Of a stretch of DNA of 64,000 nucleotides, positions 8,585 to 17,271 are shown piece by piece. Location of the stretch: assembly GCA_023664735.1 (NCBI GenBank), contig JAMPFB010000002.1:1-64000 (forward strand). Reading direction: 5' to 3'. This DNA is from Robinsoniella sp. GTDB taxonomy: Bacteria > Bacillota > Clostridia > Lachnospirales > Lachnospiraceae. Numbering within the stretch: the stretch's first letter is position 1; each line of letters starts with the position of its first letter. A model generated the notes under the pieces. That model searched no databases. It saw only the letters and a list, made by a program, of their open reading frames with translations, and was not told the origin of the DNA. A program made the position numbers and the translations under genes.

Positions 8585-9016
8585 TCATTCCCATTCGCCG
8601 TATTTTTCTTCGCAATATTTACAGCGATAGATTTCCTTTTGGGTATCGGTCAGGACAAAAATGTGGGGCAGCTCCTGTTCAATGGAAGTGATGCACCTTG
8701 GATTTTTGCACTTGATGACATTTTTGATTTCTCTAGGAAGTACCAAATCCTTTTTTGCAACGATTTCTCCGTCCTTGATGACATTGACTGTAATGTTATG
8801 GTCGATAAAACCTAAAATATCCAGATTCAGCTTATCAATGGCACATTCCACCTTTAAAATATCTTTTGCGCCCATCTTTTTGCTTTTGGCATTTTTAATG
8901 ATAGCTACCGTACAGTCTAGCTTGTCCAGTTGTAAATGATGATAGATGGAAAGGCTTTTTCCGGCTTTAATATGGTCTAGTACAAAGCCTTCTTCAATTT
9001 TGCCTACGTTCAGCAT
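8585..9016 (-). CDS. pyrI: Aspartate carbamoyltransferase regulatory subunit
   Basis: A 143-residue protein matching PyrI, the allosteric subunit that binds nucleotides and the PyrB catalytic trimers. The C-terminal zinc domain has the expected four cysteines (103, 108, 132, 135) in CKNPRC and CKYC contexts, and the N-terminal half contains the ISIYHHLQLDKLD-type nucleotide-binding region (here SIYHHLQLDKLDC). It is 82 bases downstream of pyrB on the same strand, as in the classical pyrBI order, and converges with the sensor kinase gene. Confidence 0.95.
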   Translation of the reverse strand: MLNVGKIEEGFVLDHIKAGKSLSIYHHLQLDKLDCTVAIIKNAKSKKMGAKDILKVECAIDKLNLDILGFIDHNITVNVIKDGEIVAKKDLVLPREIKNVIKCKNPRCITSIEQELPHIFVLTDTQKEIYRCKYCEEKYGEWE

Positions 9017-9098
9017 ATAGCTTTTTACCTCGCATTTCTTTTATAATAGTAGTGGTGATTTACCCTCTTCAGGGATAAGCAGCTTTTGCCATAAAAAC

Positions 9099-10010
9099 TC
9101 ATGCCAGCCCAAGCAGTGTGAGAATCAGCGCCATGCGTACATAAACGCCGTACTGCACCTGTTTAAAGTACACGGCACGCTCATCCTCATCCACCTCAAC
9201 GGATATTTCATTGACTCTCGGAAGGGGGTGGAGTACAAGCATATCTGGTTTGGCAAGCTCCATTTTCTCTTTGTTCAGTATATAGAAATCCTTTAATCTT
9301 ACATAGTCCTCTTCATTAAAGAAACGTTCTCTCTGCACTCTTGTCATATAGAGTAAATCCAGTTCATTCATAACATCCTCAAGGCGGATGACTTCTTTAT
9401 AAGAGATGCCCTTTTCCTGAAGCATTTCCGTTACATAATCGGGAATCTTCAGTTCATCCGGGGATATGAATATAAACTGAATGTTATCATAGCGAACCAA
9501 AGCATGAATCAGGGAGTGTACGGTCCTGCCAAATTTCAAGTCGCCGCACAAGCCGATAGTAAAATTGTTTAGCCGTCCCTTTAAGGAGCGGATAGTAAGC
9601 AGGTCGGTCAGGGTTTGTGTAGGGTGCTGGTGTCCGCCGTCTCCTGCATTGATAACAGGAATCCTTGATTTTGTAGAAGCTACCATGGGAGCCCCTTCCT
9701 TTGGATGGCGCATGGCGCATATATCTGCATAGCAGGAAATCATGCGGATTGTATCCGATACGCTTTCACCTTTGCAAGCAGAAGAGGAACCGGCATCGGA
9801 AAAGCCGATTACATGCCCGCCTAAATTGTACATGGCTGCTTCAAAGCTGAGACGGGTACGGGTGCTTGGCTCATAAAAACAGGTGGCAAGCTTTTTTCCT
9901 TCACATTTATTTGCATATTTTTCAGGATTTTTTTCAATATCTCCGGCTAAGTCAAATAACTTGTCCAGTTCTTCCACTGTAAAGTCCAGTGGACTCATTA
10001 AATGTCTCAT
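9099..10010 (-). CDS. pyrB: Aspartate carbamoyltransferase catalytic subunit
   Basis: A 303-residue PyrB catalysing carbamoyl phosphate + L-aspartate to N-carbamoylaspartate, the first committed step of pyrimidine synthesis. Signature motifs are FYEPSTRTR (Ser49-Arg53, carbamoyl phosphate binding), HQHPTQ and VLHPLPR. It is co-oriented with pyrI. A terminator at 10115-10147 separates it from the upstream nitroreductase gene, so it should have its own promoter in 10011-10114. I see no PyrR-type anti-antiterminator there. Confidence 0.97.
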   Translation of the reverse strand: MRHLMSPLDFTVEELDKLFDLAGDIEKNPEKYANKCEGKKLATCFYEPSTRTRLSFEAAMYNLGGHVIGFSDAGSSSACKGESVSDTIRMISCYADICAMRHPKEGAPMVASTKSRIPVINAGDGGHQHPTQTLTDLLTIRSLKGRLNNFTIGLCGDLKFGRTVHSLIHALVRYDNIQFIFISPDELKIPDYVTEMLQEKGISYKEVIRLEDVMNELDLLYMTRVQRERFFNEEDYVRLKDFYILNKEKMELAKPDMLVLHPLPRVNEISVEVDEDERAVYFKQVQYGVYVRMALILTLLGLA

Positions 10011-10114
10011 AATAGTGTCTCCCTTTTATTGCTGATATTCGTATTTAAAATTGGCATATGTTTTCCGGCATGGAAAAACATGGGCTAAGTAAATGGCAAT
10101 TTGAAAGTATTCCG

Positions 10115-10147
10115 TAAAAAATCGAAGAGAAATAAATCTCTTCGATT
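10115..10147 (-). terminator. Rho-independent terminator of nitroreductase gene
   Basis: AATCGAAGAGA (10120-10130) pairs perfectly with TCTCTTCGATT (10137-10147) around a 6-base loop. Read on the minus strand, the stem is followed by TTTTTAC. It lies just past the stop codon of the minus-strand nitroreductase. Confidence 0.85.
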
Positions 10148-10153
10148 AAAATG

Positions 10154-10693
10154 TCACTGGAAGGAAAGCAGCTCCTCCACCGGTTTTCTTTTGGGAGCTG
10201 TGGGAGCCTCATCAGGAAAACCAACAGGAATTAGTGCAATCAATTCCCGATCCTCTGGAATATGCAATAAATCCACTATCTTGTCTTCATCAAAAAGTCC
10301 CATAATAACGGTGCCAAGTCCTTTTTCATAAGCAGCCAGACAAAAGGTCTGGGAAGCAGCGCCCGCATCGAACATCTGCCAAGTGTCCTTTCTATGTGTG
10401 CTAAAGGAACCGTCCCTTTCATAACCGCATCTGTTTTTGATTACGGTTACAGCAATTAGCAGGGGAGCGTTTTTAATAATCGTTCCGTTGCCCGGATAAA
10501 GGGAAGTGCAGTTATCAGCAATCTGATCCTTAAGTGCGCCCTCTACTGCAATATAGCGGATAGTTTGTGAATGCTTCCAGCTTGGTGCATAAGAAGCAGC
10601 TTCGATAACAGAAGCAAGCAAGTCGTGGTCTACCAAATCCGGTTTGAACCTGCGGATGCTTCTGCGTCCTTTGATACAATCTGATGCAATCAT
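10154..10693 (-). CDS. Nitroreductase-family FMN oxidoreductase
   Basis: A 179-residue protein of the nitroreductase fold. It opens with IKGRRSIRRF, the classic FMN-binding Arg-rich N-terminus, and has the SYAPSWKHSQ and YEKGLGTVIMGLF segments expected in the family. These small single-domain members reduce quinones, nitro compounds or enones with NAD(P)H; the physiological substrate cannot be told. The ATG at 10693 follows GGAGG with 8-base spacing; a TTG five codons upstream is less likely. It stands as a single gene with its own terminator. Confidence 0.88.
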   Translation of the reverse strand: MIASDCIKGRRSIRRFKPDLVDHDLLASVIEAASYAPSWKHSQTIRYIAVEGALKDQIADNCTSLYPGNGTIIKNAPLLIAVTVIKNRCGYERDGSFSTHRKDTWQMFDAGAASQTFCLAAYEKGLGTVIMGLFDEDKIVDLLHIPEDRELIALIPVGFPDEAPTAPKRKPVEELLSFQ

Positions 10694-10782
10694 GAAATAG
10701 TCCTCCAATCTGATTTTAGTCTCGAAAATCTTATGGGATAATCATAGCATAGAAAGAAAAAGCTTTCAATGAGGAAAGAGAA

Positions 10783-11112
10783 TTATTTTTTTGATTCATA
10801 TTCCAAAAACAGCTGGGCATATTTTAACAAGTGCCTTTGTTGTTCAAAGGTGCAGGAGTTAAAAAGCGTGACAATGGGAGAATCGACAGCAGCTTGTACA
10901 GAGCCGGTTAATATATAATCAGTAGAAACCTGTAGGATATCACAAATTTCAAGCAGTATTTCAAAGGACATGCCTACATGTCCGTTTTCAATTCTGCTGT
11001 AGTGATTCTGGGATACATTTAGTCTTTCGTAAACTTCCTGCTGGGTTAAATTTAATTCTTTTCTTCGATCTTGAATCCGTTTCCCTATTTCTTTCATATT
11101 GATGATGCGCAT
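10783..11112 (-). CDS. XRE-family helix-turn-helix regulator
   Basis: About 109 residues. A Cro/C1-type helix-turn-helix (LNLTQQEVYERLNVSQNHYS, followed by RIENG) fills the N-terminal two thirds and a short C-terminal helix follows. The start is uncertain: ATG at 11112 has a GGAAGGGAAG element 12 bases upstream, ATG at 11097 starts directly before the domain, and TTG at 11136 is also in frame. It is divergent from the Big_2 surface-protein gene, whose promoter carries direct repeats, so it is a candidate regulator of that promoter; this is inference from position only. Confidence 0.85.
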   Translation of the reverse strand: MRIINMKEIGKRIQDRRKELNLTQQEVYERLNVSQNHYSRIENGHVGMSFEILLEICDILQVSTDYILTGSVQAAVDSPIVTLFNSCTFEQQRHLLKYAQLFLEYESKK

Positions 11113-11256
11113 TCCAATATGCTTCCCTTCCGCCAAGGCTGATGCTATTTCATGTGCTATCTATAAGAAGTATATCATATATCAAAACTTTCAAACCTTA
11201 ATCTTATATTAAAGAAGCCCATATATATATTGTCAGTTTTTCCATAAAGTAAAAAA

Positions 11257-11306
11257 ATTATTTAATAGATAATAATATTGACAAATATTATTTAATAGGT
11301 TAATAT
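11257..11306 (+). promoter_or_regulatory. Sigma-A promoter with 30-bp-spaced direct repeats
   Basis: TTGACA at 11278-11283 and TAATAT at 11301-11306 are separated by exactly 17 bases. Two copies of ATTATTTAATAG(A/G)T occur at 11257-11270 and 11287-11300, 30 bases apart; the first lies just upstream of -35 and the second fills the spacer. The position suggests a repressor or regulator binding on one face of the helix over about three turns. The remaining 11113-11256 is AT-rich with no other gene. Confidence 0.8.
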
Positions 11307-11357
11307 AGAAAGGCAGATAAATAATTATGCGGAAAAAGTAACAGAGAGGAGAAAAAA

Positions 11358-12893
11358 ATGAAGCGTATCACAAAATGTCTGCTGGCATCTATGGTATTAG
11401 TGCTTATGTTTGGCATGACTTCACAGGCAGCTGTAAAAAAGGTTACGATTACAGCGCCCACAAAAGCAAAAACATACACTGTATACCGCACCAATAAAAA
11501 TGTCAGCAAGAAAATCAAAGCAAACGTTACGGTAACCAGTAAAAAGGACAGCAGAAAGGTTACATACAAATCCAGCAATCCGGATGTGGTCAGTGTAACC
11601 GGAAATGGAAAGATTACCTGTAAAAAAGCCGGAACTGCAACCATTACCGTAACCTCTAAGCAGACACCGGGCAAAAAGGCCGTTTTAAAGGTCAAAGTCG
11701 TGCAAAGGGCTACGAAGCTGACGGCACAGGCAGAAGACTATACCATTAAAAAAGACCTTACTGTCACCAAGGGAAAAAGCATTAAGGTTACAGTAACTGC
11801 TGCACCGAAAGATGCAAGTAACAAGGTAACATGGAAGTCCAGCAACAGCAAAGTTGCAAAAGTAGATAAAAAAGGTAAGATTTCCGCAAAAAAGGCAGGT
11901 GCGGCAACGATTACTGCTACAGCTAAGGATGGAAGCAAAAAGAAAGTCTCCTTTAAGGTAAAGGTTGTTACAGGTAAAGTTACAAGCATTAAGGTGGATA
12001 AGACAGAAGTGGCATTAGTCGTTGGTGGAACGAAAGCAGAGGCAGAAGCTTCTGTAAAAGCAACAGTGAAAACTTCCGGCAAAAAAGCCAGCAAGTATCT
12101 TGGATGGAGCACTTCGGACGAGAAGGTAGCAACTGTAAAGAATGGAAAAATTACAGCGATAGCGCCGGGTACGGTGACCATTACCGTAAAGGCTACAGAT
12201 GGTTCCAAGAAAAAAGCAACTATTAAAGTGACAGTAACAAAGAAAGCGGTTCCACAGCCGGATCCAAATCCACAGCCTACCCCTGATCCTGCACCAGCTG
12301 TTTATACAAAAGAACTGACAGCCAATACAGAAGCTTTTACAAACGGTTTTATCATAAAAGCAGCAACAACTGTTAAGTGGAGCAATCCGGATAAAGCCCT
12401 GAAAGCCTTAAATGATGCGACAGGAGCGATTGAAAAACATCTTCCGGACAAAGTCCGCACAGGAGTCGTATTGTGGGTGAACGATGAAGCTTACACCGTT
12501 AAGTATACTCTGCAAGGATGGAAACTGTTTAAAGATAATACGGAAGTGGATCTTGCAGGGAAGCTTCTTTCTGCAACGGCAGGAAACGTAACCATTAAAA
12601 ATAAACTTACCAAGGAACAGGCAGAGACCGCCCTTGAAAAAGTTTATGCGGGAAAAGCGCTTTTGACAGGACCTTATGATTTTGGACAGGGAACTGTTTG
12701 GGTGAACGCAAAAGGATACAACATTACCAAATTTATCATAAAAAATGGAGCAGTTGAGGCAGTTATCGACGGTGCAAATGTAACCATCACTATGAGCAGC
12801 ACAAAGACGATTACTGTTACCAGCGACAAACAATTAGACAGTTTGTTAGAAGCAGTAGAAGCTATATTTGGTGGAGCTTATACAGAAAAATAG
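11358..12893 (+). CDS. Secreted Big_2-repeat surface protein
   Basis: A 511-residue exported protein. The signal peptide (about 1-25) ends SQA-AV. Three bacterial Ig-like (Big_2) domains occupy about 26-298, each with the hallmark pattern of W/YKSSN-x-V followed by G-x-I-x-A-x-x-x-G-x-A-x-I-T. A Pro-rich linker PQPDPNPQPTPDPAP (about 301-315) leads to an unrecognised C-terminal domain (about 318-511). It is very Lys/Thr-rich, and there is no LPXTG or C-terminal membrane helix. It is preceded by a strong promoter and ribosome site GAGGAG and lies upstream of the capsule operon, so it may bind or organise surface glycan; no enzymatic motif is visible. Confidence 0.85.
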   Translation: MKRITKCLLASMVLVLMFGMTSQAAVKKVTITAPTKAKTYTVYRTNKNVSKKIKANVTVTSKKDSRKVTYKSSNPDVVSVTGNGKITCKKAGTATITVTSKQTPGKKAVLKVKVVQRATKLTAQAEDYTIKKDLTVTKGKSIKVTVTAAPKDASNKVTWKSSNSKVAKVDKKGKISAKKAGAATITATAKDGSKKKVSFKVKVVTGKVTSIKVDKTEVALVVGGTKAEAEASVKATVKTSGKKASKYLGWSTSDEKVATVKNGKITAIAPGTVTITVKATDGSKKKATIKVTVTKKAVPQPDPNPQPTPDPAPAVYTKELTANTEAFTNGFIIKAATTVKWSNPDKALKALNDATGAIEKHLPDKVRTGVVLWVNDEAYTVKYTLQGWKLFKDNTEVDLAGKLLSATAGNVTIKNKLTKEQAETALEKVYAGKALLTGPYDFGQGTVWVNAKGYNITKFIIKNGAVEAVIDGANVTITMSSTKTITVTSDKQLDSLLEAVEAIFGGAYTEK

Positions 12894-12922
12894 TGATAAA
12901 GATTTAGTTTTCCTTCAAAGAA

Positions 12923-12962
12923 TGGGGCGGAGTGATGAACAACGCCCCAAAGCTTTGGGAAA
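12923..12962 (+). promoter_or_regulatory. Two mutually exclusive hairpins before capsule operon
   Basis: TGGGGCG pairs with CGCCCCA around a 12-13 base loop (about 12923-12949). The same CCCC run also takes part in the palindrome CCCAAAGCTTTGGG (about 12946-12959). The two stems cannot form together, and no T-run follows. This could be an attenuator-like leader 20 bases before cpsB or chance structure. Confidence 0.35.
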
Positions 12963-12980
12963 GACCTCAGAAAGAAGAAT

Positions 12981-13718
12981 ATGAATCAGGGATATTTTGA
13001 TATACATTGTCATATCCTGCCCGGAGTGGACGATGGAGCGGGAAATATGGAAGAAACAGTCCGTATGTTGAGAATGGAGCATAAGGATGGGGTGCGTGCG
13101 GTTATATTCACTCCTCACTATGTGCCAAGCCGCAGCATAGAAAGAAATATGGAAAGAGCGGAACGGATTAAGAAAGTATTTATCAGTGTTGAAATGGAAT
13201 GCAAACAGTTATTTCCAGATATGAAGTTTTATCTGGGAAATGAACTTTATCATAAAAGTGATATGATACGGGAATTGGATGAAAAAAGAGCGAACACCCT
13301 GGCAGGTAGCAGATATATATTGATTGAATTTTCTACCCCCGTTTCTTTTAAGGAACTAAAAAGAGCCATTCAAAATTATTTTTTGGGAGGCTACCTGCCA
13401 ATTTTGGCCCATATGGAAAGATATGGCTGTTTATATAATCAATTTGAAAGAATATGGGAATTAAAGGATATGGGCTGTCTTTTGCAGATGAATACAGGAA
13501 ATTTTTTAGAGGGTCCTTTTTCTGCAAACAAGAGATTTTGTATGAAGGCGCTGACAGAAGGCTGTATTGATTTTCTGGGAACGGACAGTCATGACAGCCG
13601 GATCAGAAGGCCCGATATGGCAAAGGCTGTAAAGCATCTGGAACAAAAAATAAACAAGGCGCTTCTGGATAAAATTTTATATGAGAATCCATTGCGTATT
13701 TTGGAAAAAGAACGGTAG
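12981..13718 (+). CDS. CpsB/CapC-type PHP tyrosine phosphatase
   Basis: A 245-residue PHP-fold, metal-dependent protein tyrosine phosphatase. The N-terminus DIHCHILPGVDDGA supplies His9 and His11 of the metal site, and the C-terminal DFLGTDSHD gives further metal ligands. In Gram-positive capsule loci CpsB/YwqE/Wzb-like enzymes dephosphorylate the tyrosine kinase encoded two genes on. It is the first gene of the capsule operon, 17 bases ahead of cpsC. Confidence 0.93.
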   Translation: MNQGYFDIHCHILPGVDDGAGNMEETVRMLRMEHKDGVRAVIFTPHYVPSRSIERNMERAERIKKVFISVEMECKQLFPDMKFYLGNELYHKSDMIRELDEKRANTLAGSRYILIEFSTPVSFKELKRAIQNYFLGGYLPILAHMERYGCLYNQFERIWELKDMGCLLQMNTGNFLEGPFSANKRFCMKALTEGCIDFLGTDSHDSRIRRPDMAKAVKHLEQKINKALLDKILYENPLRILEKER

Positions 13719-13735
13719 GAAAATAGGAGAAAGAA

Positions 13736-14497
13736 ATGAAACAACAAATGGAAGGGAATGAAATAGAAATAGATTTGCTGGAACTGTTTTATTTGCTGAA
13801 AGAAAAACTCTTCTTTCTGATAATTTCAGCTTGCGTGTGCGCTGTTGCAGCATTTACCTATGTGGTATTTGTCATTCAGCCTTTATACAGCTCCACTTCC
13901 CAGCTTTATATTTTAACAAAATCGACTTCTTTGACTTCCTTGGCGGATATTCAGGTGGGCACGCAGCTGACACAGGACTATCTGGAGCTGATTAAGAGCA
14001 GGCCTGTGGTAGAAGAAGTTATGAAAAATTTAAAAATGGACAGCGCTTATGAAGAAGTGTTAAAGCAGTTAACAGTGGATAATCCAAATAATACTCGTAT
14101 TTTAAAGATTACAGCAAGGGCGGCAGAGCCTAAAACTGCAAAGGCAATCGCAGATGAGTTTGCAGAAGTATCCAGAAAACGAATTTCACAGATTATGTGT
14201 ACTGACGAGCCAAGCGTGGTGGCATATGGATATGCCTCTGATGTTCCGGTAAATGTACATATATTAAAAAGTACCGTAATCGGTGCGCTCTTTGGCATAT
14301 TGATAGCAGGTGCAGCAGTAGTTGGACTTTATCTGCTGAATGATACCATTCAGACCTCCGAGGATGTGGAAAAATATCTGGGCTTAAATATGCTTGCGGC
14401 AATTCCTTTGCAGGAAGGTGGAAAAAAGAAAAAAAGCTCTTGGGTAAAAAAGAAACTTGCAGGGTATCAGAGAGGAAAGAACAATGGCAAAAAATGA
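13736..14497 (+). CDS. Capsule chain-length regulator, CpsC/Wzz-like
   Basis: A 253-residue Wzz/CpsC membrane protein with two membrane helices (about 25-48 and 178-203) flanking an extracytoplasmic loop that carries the typical LYILTKSTSLTSLADIQVGTQL segment. It controls polymer length and acts as the membrane activator of the CpsD kinase. A basic cytoplasmic tail (KKKKSSWVKKKL) follows helix 2. The end overlaps cpsD by 14 bases. Confidence 0.93.
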   Translation: MKQQMEGNEIEIDLLELFYLLKEKLFFLIISACVCAVAAFTYVVFVIQPLYSSTSQLYILTKSTSLTSLADIQVGTQLTQDYLELIKSRPVVEEVMKNLKMDSAYEEVLKQLTVDNPNNTRILKITARAAEPKTAKAIADEFAEVSRKRISQIMCTDEPSVVAYGYASDVPVNVHILKSTVIGALFGILIAGAAVVGLYLLNDTIQTSEDVEKYLGLNMLAAIPLQEGGKKKKSSWVKKKLAGYQRGKNNGKK

Positions 14498-15206
14498 AAT
14501 AGACATACAGAAGATGGACAAACAGGACTATGGAAGGAAAGAGGCGTTTAATTCCCTGCGCACGAACTTGCAGTTTTGCGGAGATGACATTCAAATTATC
14601 CTGCTTACAAGCTGTACTCCAAACGAAGGCAAGAGCACTATGGGAATCCAGCTTGCCCATTCCATGGGAGAAGCCGGAAAAAAGGTATTGCTAGTGGATG
14701 CAGACCTTCGGAAATCCGTTCTGGTAGGCAGGCATGGAATGCGAAGCCAAAAGGAAATCAGGGGCTTGTCCCATTATCTGTCAGGACAGGAAAAAATGGA
14801 AGAAGTGATATACGTTACCAATCTGGACAATGTAGAGCTGATTGTGGCAGGGCCTGTTGTCCCCAATCCTACAGAACTTTTAGGAAACCGTTATTTTGAA
14901 AAACTTTTGGAGTATGGAAGAGAGCATTATGATACAGTTATCATTGATTCGCCGCCTTTAGGAAGCGTTATTGATACAGCCGTCATAGCCCCGAAGTGCG
15001 ATGGCGCCATACTGGTGATTGAAAGCGGTGCAATAAGCTACCGCTTTGTACAGGAAGTAAAAAAGCAGCTGGAGGTAACCGGCTGCCGGATTCTTGGGGC
15101 AGTCCTTAATAAGGTGGAACTGGATAAAGGCGCTTATAAGGGATATTACAAAGGGTACTATAGGGGCTACTATAAAGGCTATTATCAAAAGGATGAGGAA
15201 GCTTAA
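14484..15206 (+). CDS. Capsule tyrosine kinase, CpsD/Wze-like
   Basis: A 240-residue BY-kinase with Walker A TSCTPNEGKST (about 42-52), Walker A' LLVDADLR and Walker B VIIDSPPLG. The C-terminus is a tyrosine cluster built of YKGYYKGYYRGYY, the autophosphorylation tail. It works with CpsC (activator) and CpsB (phosphatase) to regulate polymerisation and export. The ATG at 14484 follows GAGGAAAG; a start nine codons upstream lacks a ribosome site. The tail-encoding DNA is an imperfect 12-base repeat that could vary in length by slippage. Confidence 0.94.
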   Translation: MAKNEIDIQKMDKQDYGRKEAFNSLRTNLQFCGDDIQIILLTSCTPNEGKSTMGIQLAHSMGEAGKKVLLVDADLRKSVLVGRHGMRSQKEIRGLSHYLSGQEKMEEVIYVTNLDNVELIVAGPVVPNPTELLGNRYFEKLLEYGREHYDTVIIDSPPLGSVIDTAVIAPKCDGAILVIESGAISYRFVQEVKKQLEVTGCRILGAVLNKVELDKGAYKGYYKGYYRGYYKGYYQKDEEA

Positions 15207-15222
15207 ACAACCGGAGCAGAAA

Positions 15223-17244
15223 ATGGGAGTTTATGAAATGGAAGTAGACAGGAAAGAAAAAATAGAAAAAACAAAACCGGTCTGGTATCGAATTTCTTTT
15301 ATATTGTTGGTGTTTGATGGAGTTGCTGTGAATATATCTTATCTTTTGGCATTGCTTTTAAGGTTTGATTTCCAGTTTCGGGAAATCCCACTCCATTATT
15401 ATCGAATATGGAACCACTCATTGCTTCTTCATGCAGGAATCAGCATTCTGGTTTTTGCGGAAATGAAGCTGTATCAAAGCATATGGAGCTATGTAAGCAT
15501 TTGCGAGGTTGAAAGAACCCTGATTGCATCCATGTTGTCTGCTGCACTGCATTTTTTTGGCAATTACTTCTTTTTTGGAAAGATGCCGGTTTCTTATTAT
15601 CTCATGGGCTGGATATTTGAGTTCATCTTCATTACGGGAATCCGCTATTCTTATCGGATGCTCAGGATTTTAAAAAGGCATTTGGAGAAGAATCGAATAC
15701 CGCTTAAAAACACCATGATTATCGGTGGTGGGGAAGCCGGGAGAATTTTGATTAAAGAATTAATGAACAGTAAGCACCTGACAACCAAAGTATGCTGCAT
15801 CATTGATGATGATAAGGAAAAACAGGGCAGGCTGTTAAATGGTGTCCGGATAGTAGGGGGCAGGGATGATATTATGGCAGCTGCCCATATACACCATATT
15901 GAAAAAATCATATTTGCCATTCCTACAGCAACGGTTCATCAGAGAAGGGAGATTTTGAATATCTGTAAAGAAACAGGCTGTGAGCTAATGGTATTACCGG
16001 GAATCTACCAGTTAGTAAACGGAGAGGTCAGCGTGCAAAAACTGAGAAATGTATCCGTGGAGGAATTGTTGGGAAGAGAGACTATCCAGGTAAACCTGAA
16101 TGAAATCATGGGATATGTACAAAATCAGGTGGTCATGGTAACCGGTGGCGGAGGCTCTATTGGCAGCGAGTTGTGCAGACAGATTGCGGGACACCATCCA
16201 AAGGAGCTTATCATCTTTGAGCTTTATGAAAATAATGCCTATGAAATACAGCAGGAGCTGATACGGGAATATCCGGATTTGCTGCTTACCGTGTTGATTG
16301 GCTCTGTTCGGGATACGAAGCGCATGAACAGCGTCTTTGAAAAATATCGTCCGGATATTGTTTATCATGCTGCAGCCCATAAGCATGTGCCGCTTATGGA
16401 AGACAGTCCTAATGAGGCAGTAAAAAATAATGTATTTGGCACTTATAAAACTGCTATGGCTGCCAGCAGCTATGGAACAAAAAAATTTGTGCTGATTTCT
16501 ACGGATAAGGCGGTCAACCCTACTAATATCATGGGAGCCACAAAGAGGATTTGTGAAATGATTGTTCAAAACCTGAATAAACAGTCAAAGACGGAATTTG
16601 TGGCAGTAAGATTTGGAAATGTGCTGGGAAGCAATGGAAGCGTAATTCCGCTTTTTAAAAAACAGATTCAGGAAGGAGGCCCCGTTACGGTAACCCATCC
16701 GGACATCATCCGGTATTTTATGACAATACCGGAAGCAGTGTCTTTGGTACTGCAGGCAGGAGCCTATGCAAAGGGCGGAGAAATCTTTGTCCTTGATATG
16801 GGGGAGCCTATGAAGATTGATACACTGGCAAGAAACCTGATTAAGCTTTCTGGCTATACGCCGGATGTGGATATTAAAATACAATATACTGGGCTGAGGC
16901 CTGGGGAAAAGCTGTATGAAGAATTGTTATTGTCCGAAGAAGGGCTTAAGAAAACCGCAAATAACATGATTTATATCGGTAAGCCTATTGAAATGGATCA
17001 TGACCGCTTTTTGACGGAGCTGATGAAGCTTAAGAATTTGCCGGATGATGCGCTGCCCCTTGTGAGGGAGGCAATCGCAGGCTTGGTTCCTGCTTATGTA
17101 TATAAAAGTAATGAAGAAAGCAGGAAACAAGCAAAGGAATCTGTGAAGCTTCAGGAGAAAAGGAAAAGCAGATTATTGGAAAATGAACTGGACGAACCCA
17201 AAATGGAAGGTTCAGCCAAGGACAAACTGGTGGCTGCAGTATAG
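15223..17244 (+). CDS. Membrane NDP-HexNAc 4,6-dehydratase, PglF/CapD-like
   Basis: A 673-residue protein with four N-terminal membrane helices, a first nucleotide-binding domain (MIIGGGEAGRIL), and an extended SDR catalytic domain with TGGGGSIGSE (307-316). The active site has STDK (from Ser426) and MGATK (Met437, Lys441). Met instead of Tyr in that triad is characteristic of the FlaA1/PglF/CapD 4,6-dehydratases. It likely converts UDP-GlcNAc to the 4-keto-6-deoxy sugar, which the next gene aminates. Starts at 15223 or 15238 are both plausible; the former has CCGGAG upstream. A basic, coiled C-terminal tail of about 50 residues is unusual. Confidence 0.93.
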   Translation: MGVYEMEVDRKEKIEKTKPVWYRISFILLVFDGVAVNISYLLALLLRFDFQFREIPLHYYRIWNHSLLLHAGISILVFAEMKLYQSIWSYVSICEVERTLIASMLSAALHFFGNYFFFGKMPVSYYLMGWIFEFIFITGIRYSYRMLRILKRHLEKNRIPLKNTMIIGGGEAGRILIKELMNSKHLTTKVCCIIDDDKEKQGRLLNGVRIVGGRDDIMAAAHIHHIEKIIFAIPTATVHQRREILNICKETGCELMVLPGIYQLVNGEVSVQKLRNVSVEELLGRETIQVNLNEIMGYVQNQVVMVTGGGGSIGSELCRQIAGHHPKELIIFELYENNAYEIQQELIREYPDLLLTVLIGSVRDTKRMNSVFEKYRPDIVYHAAAHKHVPLMEDSPNEAVKNNVFGTYKTAMAASSYGTKKFVLISTDKAVNPTNIMGATKRICEMIVQNLNKQSKTEFVAVRFGNVLGSNGSVIPLFKKQIQEGGPVTVTHPDIIRYFMTIPEAVSLVLQAGAYAKGGEIFVLDMGEPMKIDTLARNLIKLSGYTPDVDIKIQYTGLRPGEKLYEELLLSEEGLKKTANNMIYIGKPIEMDHDRFLTELMKLKNLPDDALPLVREAIAGLVPAYVYKSNEESRKQAKESVKLQEKRKSRLLENELDEPKMEGSAKDKLVAAV

Positions 17245-17271
17245 CAAAAGTTTCTTTTAGAAGGAAATAAT

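Noticed and set aside
10011..10114. PyrR-binding attenuator before pyrB
   Set aside because: No antiterminator/terminator pair; the only strong hairpin belongs to the nitroreductase gene upstream.
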